Assembly (NCBI GenBank): GCA_029098065.1
Contig: JAQXNP010000155.1
Span: forward strand, 1 to 14,656
Length of the DNA: 14,656 nt
Direction of reading: 5' to 3'
Origin: Clostridiales bacterium
Lineage (GTDB): Bacteria > Bacillota > Clostridia > Oscillospirales > Oscillospiraceae
Made by a program: the position numbers and the translations under genes. How positions within the stretch are numbered: position 1 is the first letter of the stretch; each line of letters opens with the position of its first letter. Shown here one piece after another: positions 1 to 6,457 of the stretch. Below the pieces are notes generated by a model. That model worked only from the letters and a program-made list of their open reading frames with translations, was not told where the DNA came from and searched no databases.

Positions 1-2018
1 CAGGCGGTGAGGATCTGGAAAATCACGGAAAACACCGTCCATTTCCAGCTCCCCGATTCCCGGCGGATCACGCCGATGGTGGCGGCGCAGGGGATGTACA
101 GCAGGCAGAACACCATGACACAGTAGGCGTTCAGAGGGCCAAAGCCCATGGCGGACAGGCCGGCGGCCACCGCCGACATCCCCGCCGGAGAGTTGATGTT
201 ATTCACGCCAAACAGGATGGCGGTGGAGGACACCACCACCTCCTTGGCGGAGACGCCCGCGATCAGGGCCACCGCGATGGGCCAGAAGCCCAGTCCCGCC
301 GGGGCCAGGAGCGGGGTGATGGCCTTCCCGATTATCGCGCCGAAGGACTCCTCCATCACCGAAGTATACCCGTGAGGGCCGAAGTTCAACACAAACCACA
401 GCACCACCGAGGCCACAAAGATCACCGAGCCCGCCTTGGTGAGATAATCCTTCACCTTCTCCCACACATACACCGCCACCGTGCGGGCGGAAGGCATCTT
501 GTATTCGGGCAGCTCGATGAGCAGATCGTTCTGCTCCACCCCCCGGCTCTTTTCCATCCGATGAATGACCCAGGTCACCAGCAGCCCCACCGCAATGCCC
601 AGAAGGTACATGGAAAAAGCCGCCGCCATGGCATAGTTCGAGAAGAACATCTCGGAAAAAAGGATGTAAATGGGCAGCCGGGCGGAGCAGGACATGAAGG
701 GCGTCACCAGCATGGTCTTGAACCGGTCCCGCTTGTTTTCCAGCGCCCGGGAGGCCATGATGGCGGGCACAGAACAGCCAAAGCCCAGCACCATGGGCAG
801 GAACGCCCGGCCGGACAGGCCCAGCTTCCCCATGATGCCGTCCATGACGTAGGCCACCCGCGCCATATAGCCGGTGTCCTCCAGAAAGGCCAGGGCCAGA
901 AAGAGAATAAAGATATTGGGCAGGAAGGTCAGGATGCCGCCCACGCCGGCAATGACGCCGTCCACAATGAGCGCGATGAGCATCTCTCCCACGCCCCAGG
1001 AGGACAGGGCTGTCCGCACCACGCCGGAGAACCATTCGATCCCCAGTTCAAAATAGCCTTTGAGAAAATCGCCTACCGTAAAGGTGAGGAAGAACACCAG
1101 AGCCATAATGCCCAAAAAGATGGGCAGACCCCATACCGGATGGGTCAGGATCCGGTCCGCCTTCTCGGTGAGGGCCGCCTTTTCCTCCCGGTGAACCATA
1201 ACTTCTTCCATGACCTCATCGATAAAATCGTATTTCTGATTGATGATATCCGTTTCATAGCTTCTGTCCAGAATATCGGGAGCATTCACCGGATAACGGC
1301 CGGTGATCTCCTGATCCCCCTCCAGCAGCTTGATGGCATGCCAGCGCAGGTTCCTGCCGGTCAGCTCGGGGTACTTCCGGTTCAGGGCGGTGGAGAGGGC
1401 ATCGATCCGGAACTCCATGAGCTCGTCATAGACCATGACATACCGGGCGTGCTTCTCCGCCTGGCCCCTCTCCCCCCGGCCGTGCCACTCATGCTCGTGG
1501 ATGATGGGGTCCCGCCCGGTGGAGCCGGCGTGGTGGGCGGCGGCATGTATGAGCACCTCCAGCCCCGTCCGCTTCCGGGCCGACACCGGGATGACGGGCA
1601 CGCCCAGCATCTCGGGCAGCCGGTGCAGGTCGATCTCCATGCCCCGTTTTTCCACGATGTCCATCATGTTGAGGGCTACCACCAGGGGTTTGCCCAGTTC
1701 CAGGAGCTGGAGGGTCAGATACAGGTTCCGCTCCAGTGCGGAGGCATCCACCACGTCGATGATGACGTCCACCTCGTCGGAGAGAATGAAATTCCGGGAG
1801 ACCTGCTCCTCCATAGTGTAGGAGGTGAGGGAGTAAGTACCCGGCAGATCCACCAGCCGGATGTTCAGATCGTGGTCCCTCAGGGTGCCCTCCACCCGTT
1901 CCACGGTGACCCCCGGCCAGTTGGCCACCTTCAGATTGGCGCCGGTATAGGCATTGAACAGCGTGGTCTTTCCGCAGTTCGGATTTCCAATAAAGGCGAC
2001 GGTCAGCTGCTTTGCCAT
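1..2018 (-). CDS. feoB: Ferrous iron transporter FeoB (C-terminus cut by window edge)
   Basis: Inner-membrane Fe(II) permease with a cytosolic N-terminal GTPase. About 672 codons are visible, and only the last few tens of residues should be missing. The G-protein motifs are clear: P-loop GNPNCGKT at residues 11-18, DLPG at 57-60, NMMD at 117-120, then a SARKRTG G5 region. Further on lie the hallmark transporter segments GFGCSVPAI (about 412-420) and PFMSCSARLP (about 440-449), separated by several hydrophobic helices. The ATG at 2018 is preceded by GAGGTGG inside the end of feoA, and only one base (2019) separates it from the feoA stop, so the two are translationally linked. FeoA is its usual partner. 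No Fur-like palindrome was seen upstream; the gene appears to depend on the recO transcript. The family assignment is secure; the transported metal is inferred from the family. Confidence 0.97.
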   Translation of the reverse strand, partial: MAKQLTVAFIGNPNCGKTTLFNAYTGANLKVANWPGVTVERVEGTLRDHDLNIRLVDLPGTYSLTSYTMEEQVSRNFILSDEVDVIIDVVDASALERNLYLTLQLLELGKPLVVALNMMDIVEKRGMEIDLHRLPEMLGVPVIPVSARKRTGLEVLIHAAAHHAGSTGRDPIIHEHEWHGRGERGQAEKHARYVMVYDELMEFRIDALSTALNRKYPELTGRNLRWHAIKLLEGDQEITGRYPVNAPDILDRSYETDIINQKYDFIDEVMEEVMVHREEKAALTEKADRILTHPVWGLPIFLGIMALVFFLTFTVGDFLKGYFELGIEWFSGVVRTALSSWGVGEMLIALIVDGVIAGVGGILTFLPNIFILFLALAFLEDTGYMARVAYVMDGIMGKLGLSGRAFLPMVLGFGCSVPAIMASRALENKRDRFKTMLVTPFMSCSARLPIYILFSEMFFSNYAMAAAFSMYLLGIAVGLLVTWVIHRMEKSRGVEQNDLLIELPEYKMPSARTVAVYVWEKVKDYLTKAGSVIFVASVVLWFVLNFGPHGYTSVMEESFGAIIGKAITPLLAPAGLGFWPIAVALIAGVSAKEVVVSSTAILFGVNNINSPAGMSAVAAGLSAMGFGPLNAYCVMVFCLLYIPCAATIGVIRRESGSWKWTVFSVIFQILTA

Positions 2019-2019
2019 G

Positions 2020-2235
2020 TTATGCCACCTCGATCTTCCGTGTGATACCCCGGCCCATGGCGAACCGGGTGCCCCGGACCTTTACCACCAGAGTTCCCCT
2101 GTCTTTAGCTCCCAGAACAGCCACCCGGGTACCCAGGGTCACGCCCAGAGCTTCCAGCCGGTGGGCCACCGCCTCGGGGAGCTCCATCCCCGAGACGGTA
2201 TAGCTCTCTCCCGGCTTTCCTTGATCCAACGTCAT
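2020..2235 (-). CDS. feoA: Ferrous iron transport accessory protein FeoA
   Basis: Small cytosolic SH3-like protein of 71 residues, the normal FeoA size, thought to modulate the FeoB GTPase/permease. The sequence shows the family pattern: an N-terminal stretch around SYTVSGM, a middle HRLEALGVTLGTRVAVLG segment, and a C-terminal RGTRFAMGRGITRKI segment. Its ATG overlaps the recO stop as ATGA (2232-2235), and an AGGAGG site about nine bases upstream lies in the last codons of recO. One base separates its stop from feoB. The tight packing implies that recO, feoA and feoB are translated from one message. There is no sign of a fused FeoC or extra domain. Confidence 0.95.
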   Translation of the reverse strand: MTLDQGKPGESYTVSGMELPEAVAHRLEALGVTLGTRVAVLGAKDRGTLVVKVRGTRFAMGRGITRKIEVA

Positions 2236-3011
2236 ATGTAACAGCCTCCTGCGGCACCGCGTGCCTGTATACTTTTATAAAAATCCAACGTGCGGAAGCC
2301 CCGCTCCAGCTGAGTGAGCAGGAAACTCTCGCTGACCCCGGCCAGGCGCTCCAGGCTCTCGCCGGGCAGGGCAAAGGAAAACAGACGCTTGGGATCGCCG
2401 TATACCACGTGGCGCATGGCGGCCAGGGCGGGGGCATCCAGCGGCATGGAGACCTCCCCCTCTCCCACGCCCTCCCGGCAGCGGGCACAGTGGAGCACTC
2501 CGGCAGACAGATTGAGCCGGGGCTCCTCCGGCTCCGGCACGCCGCAGACGGCGCACGCGTCCAGCAGGGGCTCATACCCGGCCAGGCAAAGCAGCTTCAG
2601 CTCAAAGGCCGCTTTGACCAGTTTGAGCGGCTTATGCAGCTTGTCCAGAGCGTAGAGGGAATTGAGCACCAGCGGGAGCAGGCCGGGCGTCTCCACGCCC
2701 TCCTCGGCCACCGCCTCGGCCGCCTCGGCAAAATAGGATCCCAGGGCCAGCTTTTCCAGGTCTTCCCGCACTCCCCGGAACTCGCTGAGGGTGCTGGCCT
2801 CGTTCAGCGACCAGTAATCCCGGTAGTCGAAAAGGGTCATGTCCGACCACACCAGCAGCTGGGCCGAGGCGGCCAGGGGACTGCTGCGGCGGCGGCAGCC
2901 CCTGGCCTTCACGGTGCGCTTTCCCTGACCCTCCGCCAGTACGGTGAGGATCTTGTCGCTCTCTTTGTAATTGACTTCCCGGAGCACCAGGCCCCGCGTT
3001 ACCACGTGCAT
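2232..3011 (-). CDS. recO: DNA repair protein RecO
   Basis: Recombination mediator of the RecFOR pathway that binds SSB and ssDNA and loads RecA at gaps. The protein is 259 residues, typical for the family. The N-terminal OB-fold region carries the characteristic TRGLVLREVNYKESDKILTV stretch (about residues 5-24). A zinc-finger-like four-cysteine set is present (CAVC at 153-156, CARC at 175-178), as in Gram-positive RecO. The ATG at 3011 matches the usual N-terminus, although its ribosome site is weak; it lies 15 bases after the stop of the yqzL-like gene and may rely on coupling. It follows era and yqzL as in Bacillus, but is then joined to feoA by a 4-base ATGA overlap, an unusual partner. 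Confidence 0.95.
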   Translation of the reverse strand: MHVVTRGLVLREVNYKESDKILTVLAEGQGKRTVKARGCRRRSSPLAASAQLLVWSDMTLFDYRDYWSLNEASTLSEFRGVREDLEKLALGSYFAEAAEAVAEEGVETPGLLPLVLNSLYALDKLHKPLKLVKAAFELKLLCLAGYEPLLDACAVCGVPEPEEPRLNLSAGVLHCARCREGVGEGEVSMPLDAPALAAMRHVVYGDPKRLFSFALPGESLERLAGVSESFLLTQLERGFRTLDFYKSIQARGAAGGCYI

Positions 3012-3026
3012 AACGGTATCCGGGCG

Positions 3027-3134
3027 TCAGGCGCTCTCCGCCTGGCGCTCCTCCTCTCTCAAACAGCAATAGGCAAGATATGCCTCCGGCAGTCCTGTAC
3101 ACAGAAACAGCACCCATGCCCTCTCAGCGTCCAT
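3027..3134 (-). CDS. yqzL: YqzL-like small protein (35 aa)
   Basis: A very short gene between era and recO, the place where Bacillus carries yqzL. It encodes 35 residues beginning MDAERAWVLF. The few positions that mark YqzL-like peptides are visible: an early Trp (W7), a Phe followed by Thr-Gly (F10, T13-G14), then an EAYLAY segment (17-22) and a charged tail. The ribosome site is very strong (AGGAGGAG about six bases before the ATG), stronger than that of recO, which argues that it is translated. The stop lies 15 bases before recO. The function of the family is unknown. Assignment rests on position plus a weak sequence pattern, so the gene is likely real and the name less certain. Confidence 0.72.
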   Translation of the reverse strand: MDAERAWVLFLCTGLPEAYLAYCCLREEERQAESA

Positions 3135-3197
3135 GGCGGGCTCCTCCTTTTCTCTCAAGGATAGCTTGCCGTTTCCGGGCCGGAATATCACCGCCAA

Positions 3198-3226
3198 ATT
3201 CTGCTGTTTTTTACCGGGTATTTCAA
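3198..3226 (-). promoter_or_regulatory. Candidate sigma-A promoter for yqzL-recO-feoAB
   Basis: In the 114-base gap between the era stop and yqzL, the minus strand reads TTGAAA (3221-3226), 17 bases, then CAGAAT (3198-3203). The -35 matches 5 of 6 and the -10 4 of 6. Downstream, a small TTCCG-GGC-CGGAA palindrome (3173-3185) would be in the leader. The promoter is plausible but not strong; read-through from era is the alternative. Confidence 0.4.
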
Positions 3227-3248
3227 ATGCGTACAGATTTCTCCCCGG

Positions 3249-4142
3249 TCAGTCGTCCCGGTATCCGAAGCTGTGGATCAGATTCACGTTGTCCCGCCAG
3301 TTTGCCTTCACCTTCACCCAGGTCTGGAGGAACACCTTGGTTCCCATAAATTTTTCCATGTCCTCCCGGGCCAGAGTGGAAATCTTTTTCAGCATGGCGC
3401 CTTTTTTGCCGATGATGATCCCCTTGTGGCTCTCCTTCTCACAGTAGATGACGGCGTCGGCCTCGATGACCTCATCGTCCCGCTCCGCAAACCGGGTCAG
3501 TTCCACGGCAGTGCCGTGGGGCACCTCCTTGTCCAGACACAGCAGCAGCTTCTCACGCAAGATCTCGGCGCACACCTGCCGCTCAAGCTGGTCGGTGACC
3601 ATCCCCTCCGGGAACAGGTGGGGGCCTTCGGGGAGATAGTCCTCCAGCAGGTCCAGCAGTTCGGCCACGCCCTCTCCCTCCTTGGCGGAGATGGGCATGA
3701 CCTGGGCAAAGGTGTGCTCCCGGGTGTAGGCGGCAATGACAGCCAGCAGTTCCTCCTTTTTCACCGTGTCGATCTTGTTGATGACCAGCACGGTGGGGAC
3801 CTTCAGGCTCTCCAGCCGCTTCATCAGCTCCCGCTCCGGCTCTCCCACATTGGGAATGGGCTCTGCCAGCAGCAGCGCGGCGTCCACATCTGCCACGCTC
3901 TGGCGCACCACCCCCACCATATAGTCCCCCAGCTTGGTCCTGGCCTTGTGGAGCCCCGGGGTATCCACAAAGACGAACTGGCTCTCCCCCCGGTCCACCA
4001 CGGCACAGATCCGGTTCCGGGTGGTCTGGGGTTTATTGGTGACGATGGCGATCTTTTCCCCCACCAGGGCGTTGGTCAGGGTGGACTTGCCCACATTGGG
4101 CCGGCCCACGATGGCGATCATGCCAGCTTTGGTCTGATTCAT
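3249..4142 (-). CDS. era: GTPase Era
   Basis: Essential GTPase that binds the 3' end of 16S rRNA during 30S ribosome assembly. From the ATG at 4142 it is 297 residues, the usual length. Visible motifs: G1 GRPNVGKS (13-20), TT at 40-41 in the G2 region, DTPG (60-63), NKID (122-125), SAKEG (152-156), and a C-terminal KH domain with GIIIGKKG (241-248). The frame stays open to 4199, but GGAGG eight bases before 4142 and the family N-terminus both support the shorter start. It lies about 60 bases after the lipoprotein gene and before yqzL and recO. YbeY, PhoH and Era all act on rRNA maturation in other bacteria, so their clustering is functional as well as conserved. Confidence 0.97.
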   Translation of the reverse strand: MNQTKAGMIAIVGRPNVGKSTLTNALVGEKIAIVTNKPQTTRNRICAVVDRGESQFVFVDTPGLHKARTKLGDYMVGVVRQSVADVDAALLLAEPIPNVGEPERELMKRLESLKVPTVLVINKIDTVKKEELLAVIAAYTREHTFAQVMPISAKEGEGVAELLDLLEDYLPEGPHLFPEGMVTDQLERQVCAEILREKLLLCLDKEVPHGTAVELTRFAERDDEVIEADAVIYCEKESHKGIIIGKKGAMLKKISTLAREDMEKFMGTKVFLQTWVKVKANWRDNVNLIHSFGYRDD

Positions 4143-4176
4143 CAGGTGATCCTCCATTTTCCATCTGTTTGCGGGC

Positions 4177-4197
4177 GCCGGGTTCTCTCCGCCCGGC
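4177..4197 (-). other. Hairpin in the lipoprotein-era gap
   Basis: GCCGGG and CCCGGC (4177-4182, 4192-4197) form a 6-bp GC stem with a 9-base loop just after the lipoprotein stop. No U-tract follows, so it is not a standard terminator. It could be an mRNA processing or stability element separating era from the upstream message. Confidence 0.35.
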
Positions 4198-4202
4198 ACA
4201 GG

Positions 4203-4925
4203 TTATCGCTCCGGCATCCCCGCCGCTCCGGGGTCGTTGGTGAAAAAGCCGCCGGTGTTCTCCCCGTAAAAGCGGCCGTCCTCCGCCAAAATCAGAGTCA
4301 GGTTATAATAATTCAGCGTGGGATAAAACACCTCATAGCGTTCCGCCCCGGTGCCGTCGGGCAGGACGCACCGCTCCGGCTCCCCCACGATACCATCGGA
4401 GAAAGAGACCTCCAGATCCCCGTAAGCCGCTTCCCCAAGGGTGTCCCCCAGTGCGGACCGCTGCTCCCCCGTCAGGCACCGCTCCAGAGTGCCCGCGTTG
4501 GTGTAGACCGGCTCGTCCCGGGTATAGGTCCCGTCGATGGTCACATTGGCGCCGGAGGTGATCGTCAGCTTCTCTCCCTCCCACTGAAAGGTCACCGGCG
4601 CAGTCTCATAGCCGTCGCCGCAATTCTCCAGCAGGGCGGTATCCGCCCCCGTGAACCAGGCCCGGCCCTCCAGCTCGCCTGAGTGGGAAAAATACTCACA
4701 CTCCGCCGAGACCTGAAATCCGTCCTCTGTCCGGCCGGAAATGGTCACGGCGGCCCAATATCCGCTGTGGCACTCCGTCCGGTGCCATTCCCCTGTGACA
4801 TCAGCCCGGACCGGCCTTTCCTCCGGCGATGTCTCCGGGCCGGGCGCTTCGCCTCCGGCCGGCTGCTCCGCCCCGCAGGAGGAGAGCAGTACCGCCGCCA
4901 GCAGAGCGCCCGGCAGCCGCTTTAT
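4203..4925 (-). CDS. Uncharacterised lipoprotein with apparent ATA start
   Basis: I do not recognise the function. The frame encodes a lipoprotein signal: positive residues (K2, R3), a hydrophobic core, and a lipobox LLSSC with the lipidated Cys at residue 17, followed by a Gly/Pro/Glu-rich linker. The remaining ~190 residues look strand-rich (GEWHRTECHSGYW..., with repeated aromatic and Gly positions), suggesting an extracellular beta-barrel or sandwich domain. No ATG, GTG or TTG lies in frame upstream of the lipobox; the first GTG, at 4748, would delete the signal. The best start is ATA at 4923-4925, five bases after a GGGGGGAG site (4931-4938), overlapping the ybeY stop as ATAA. CTG at 4916 is an alternative. 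The mature protein should be attached to the outer face of the membrane. Confidence is high that the frame is a gene, lower for the start. Confidence 0.75.
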   Translation of the reverse strand: MKRLPGALLAAVLLSSCGAEQPAGGEAPGPETSPEERPVRADVTGEWHRTECHSGYWAAVTISGRTEDGFQVSAECEYFSHSGELEGRAWFTGADTALLENCGDGYETAPVTFQWEGEKLTITSGANVTIDGTYTRDEPVYTNAGTLERCLTGEQRSALGDTLGEAAYGDLEVSFSDGIVGEPERCVLPDGTGAERYEVFYPTLNYYNLTLILAEDGRFYGENTGGFFTNDPGAAGMPER

Positions 4926-5419
4926 TTTTTCTCCCCCCGCAAAATACCCAGTTCTCCCAAAATGGCCTCCTCCCGGGCTCTCATCTGAGCCTTCATGGGG
5001 CCCTCATCCATGTGGTCGTAACCCAGCAGATGGAGGATGGAGTGGACGGCCAGATAGGCCGTTTCCCGCCGGACACCATGGCCGAATTCCTCTCCCTGGG
5101 CTCTGGCCCGGGCCAGATTCAGCACCATATCTCCCAGCGGGACCCGTCCCGTGCCCGGGTCGGCATCCTCCGCCGCGGGCTTGTCCCCCGGCGTGAGGTT
5201 GAACATGGGAAAGCTCAGCACATCGGTGGGGGAATCCACCCCCCGCTGCTCCAGATTGATGGCGTGGATGCCCTCGTCATCTGTGAAGAGCACATCCACC
5301 TCGCAGGGCAGATCCACTCCCTCCGCGTTTAGGGCGGCGGGGATGACCTGCCGGAGCAGAGCCTCAATCTCCGCGGTGTCCTCCTCCAGATCGGAGGAGA
5401 TGATAATGTCATGGGTCAT
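4922..5419 (-). CDS. ybeY: Endoribonuclease / rRNA maturation factor YbeY
   Basis: Zinc-dependent endoribonuclease needed for 16S rRNA 3'-end maturation and 70S quality control. From the ATG at 5419 it is 165 residues. The signature HSILHLLGYDH (126-136) supplies the three zinc-binding histidines (126, 130, 136), and the upstream TDVLSFP (65-71) and GD (96-97) motifs are also present. GAGGG lies six bases before 5419; longer in-frame starts at 5449 and 5455 overlap the phoH stop but lack a well-spaced ribosome site. phoH precedes it directly, where Bacillus has pgpH/yqfF in between. Its TAA stop overlaps the apparent ATA start of the next gene. Confidence 0.95.
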   Translation of the reverse strand: MTHDIIISSDLEEDTAEIEALLRQVIPAALNAEGVDLPCEVDVLFTDDEGIHAINLEQRGVDSPTDVLSFPMFNLTPGDKPAAEDADPGTGRVPLGDMVLNLARARAQGEEFGHGVRRETAYLAVHSILHLLGYDHMDEGPMKAQMRAREEAILGELGILRGEKK

Positions 5420-5451
5420 GCCGGTCCCTCTTTCTCCTGTCGGTGTCATCC

Positions 5452-6426
5452 TCACTTCTTTTTCCCGGTCCTTCGGGCCTCGTCCTCCTCATAGGCCTTG
5501 ATGATCCGCTGGACGATCACGTGGCGGACCACATCCGCCCCGGTAAGGCGGCAGATGGCGATATCCTCCACCCCGTTCAGCACCCGCATGGCCTCTTTGA
5601 GACCGCTGACCTTGTCGGTGGGCAGGTCGATCTGGGTCACATCGCCGGTGATGACGATCTTGGAGCCGAAGCCCATCCGGGTGAGGAACATCTTCATCTG
5701 CTCCCGGGAGGTGTTCTGGGCCTCATCCAGAATGATGAAGGAGTCATCCAGAGTCCGTCCCCGCATATAGGCCAGAGGAGCCACCTCGATGTTGCCCCGC
5801 TCCACATACTTCTGATAGGTCTCCGGCCCCAGCATCTCAAACAGCGCGTCGTAGAGGGGCCGAAGATAGGGGTCCACCTTGGACTGGAGGTCGCCGGGCA
5901 GAAAGCCCAGCCGCTCCCCCGCCTCCACGGCGGGCCGGGTGAGGATGATGCGGTTGATCTCCCCCGCCCGGAAGGCGGCCACCGCGGCGGCCACCGCCAG
6001 ATAGGTCTTGCCCGTGCCCGCCGGTCCGATGCCCAGGGTCACCAGGTTCTTACGGATGGCGTCCACATACCGCTTCTGGCCCAGAGTTTTGGCCTTGATG
6101 GGTTTCCCTTTGGCGGTCACGCACAGCACATCGGCGGAGAGCTGGCCGATCTTGTCCTCGTGCCCCGCCTTCACCAGATTCAGGATATACCGGACGTTCT
6201 GCTCGGTGATGGCCTCACCCCGGCCGATCAGCATCAGCAGTCCCTCGATGGCCTTCACGGCGAAGAGGACCTTCTCCCCGTCCTCGCCGCAGACCTTCAG
6301 CTCCCCATCCCGGCTGACAACACTGACGCCCAGATCCTTTTCAATAAGCTTGACGTTCTCGTCCAGGGAGCCGAACAGGGTGACGGTCTCCTCCAGGCGT
6401 TCCACACTGATGGTCTGTTCTACCAA
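5452..6426 (-). CDS. phoH: PhoH-family ATPase (YbeZ/PhoH-like)
   Basis: Cytosolic P-loop ATPase of the PhoH/YbeZ type, usually coupled to YbeY and implicated in RNA metabolism. 324 residues, normal for the family. An N-terminal KH-like region precedes the ATPase core, which has Walker A GPAGTGKT (134-141), LTRPAVEAGERLGFLPGD (about 162-179), Walker B IILDEAQN (231-238) and ITGDVTQID (259-267). The start codon is TTG at 6426, supported by AAAGGAG seven to eight bases upstream. The gap from yqfD is 31 bases, and the stop lies just before the ybeY start, suggesting linked expression. The name PhoH is historical; phosphate regulation is not implied by anything in this sequence. Confidence 0.95.
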   Translation of the reverse strand: MVEQTISVERLEETVTLFGSLDENVKLIEKDLGVSVVSRDGELKVCGEDGEKVLFAVKAIEGLLMLIGRGEAITEQNVRYILNLVKAGHEDKIGQLSADVLCVTAKGKPIKAKTLGQKRYVDAIRKNLVTLGIGPAGTGKTYLAVAAAVAAFRAGEINRIILTRPAVEAGERLGFLPGDLQSKVDPYLRPLYDALFEMLGPETYQKYVERGNIEVAPLAYMRGRTLDDSFIILDEAQNTSREQMKMFLTRMGFGSKIVITGDVTQIDLPTDKVSGLKEAMRVLNGVEDIAICRLTGADVVRHVIVQRIIKAYEEDEARRTGKKK

Positions 6427-6457
6427 ATACGGTCTCTCCTTTGTACGCTCTCCGGCC

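Noticed and set aside
372..2045. 557-residue plus-strand frame
   Set aside because: Antisense to feoB; His/Gln/Gly-rich composition typical of a GC-rich gene read on the opposite strand.
3135..3248. Fur/iron box for feoAB
   Set aside because: No GATAATGATAATCATTATC-like palindrome could be found in the gap.
3273..4682. 469-residue plus-strand frame
   Set aside because: Runs antisense across era and the lipoprotein gene, has no family resemblance and shadow-like composition.
4203..4748. Short version of the lipoprotein gene starting at GTG 4748
   Set aside because: It would remove an intact signal peptide and lipobox that are in the same open frame, and it has no ribosome site.
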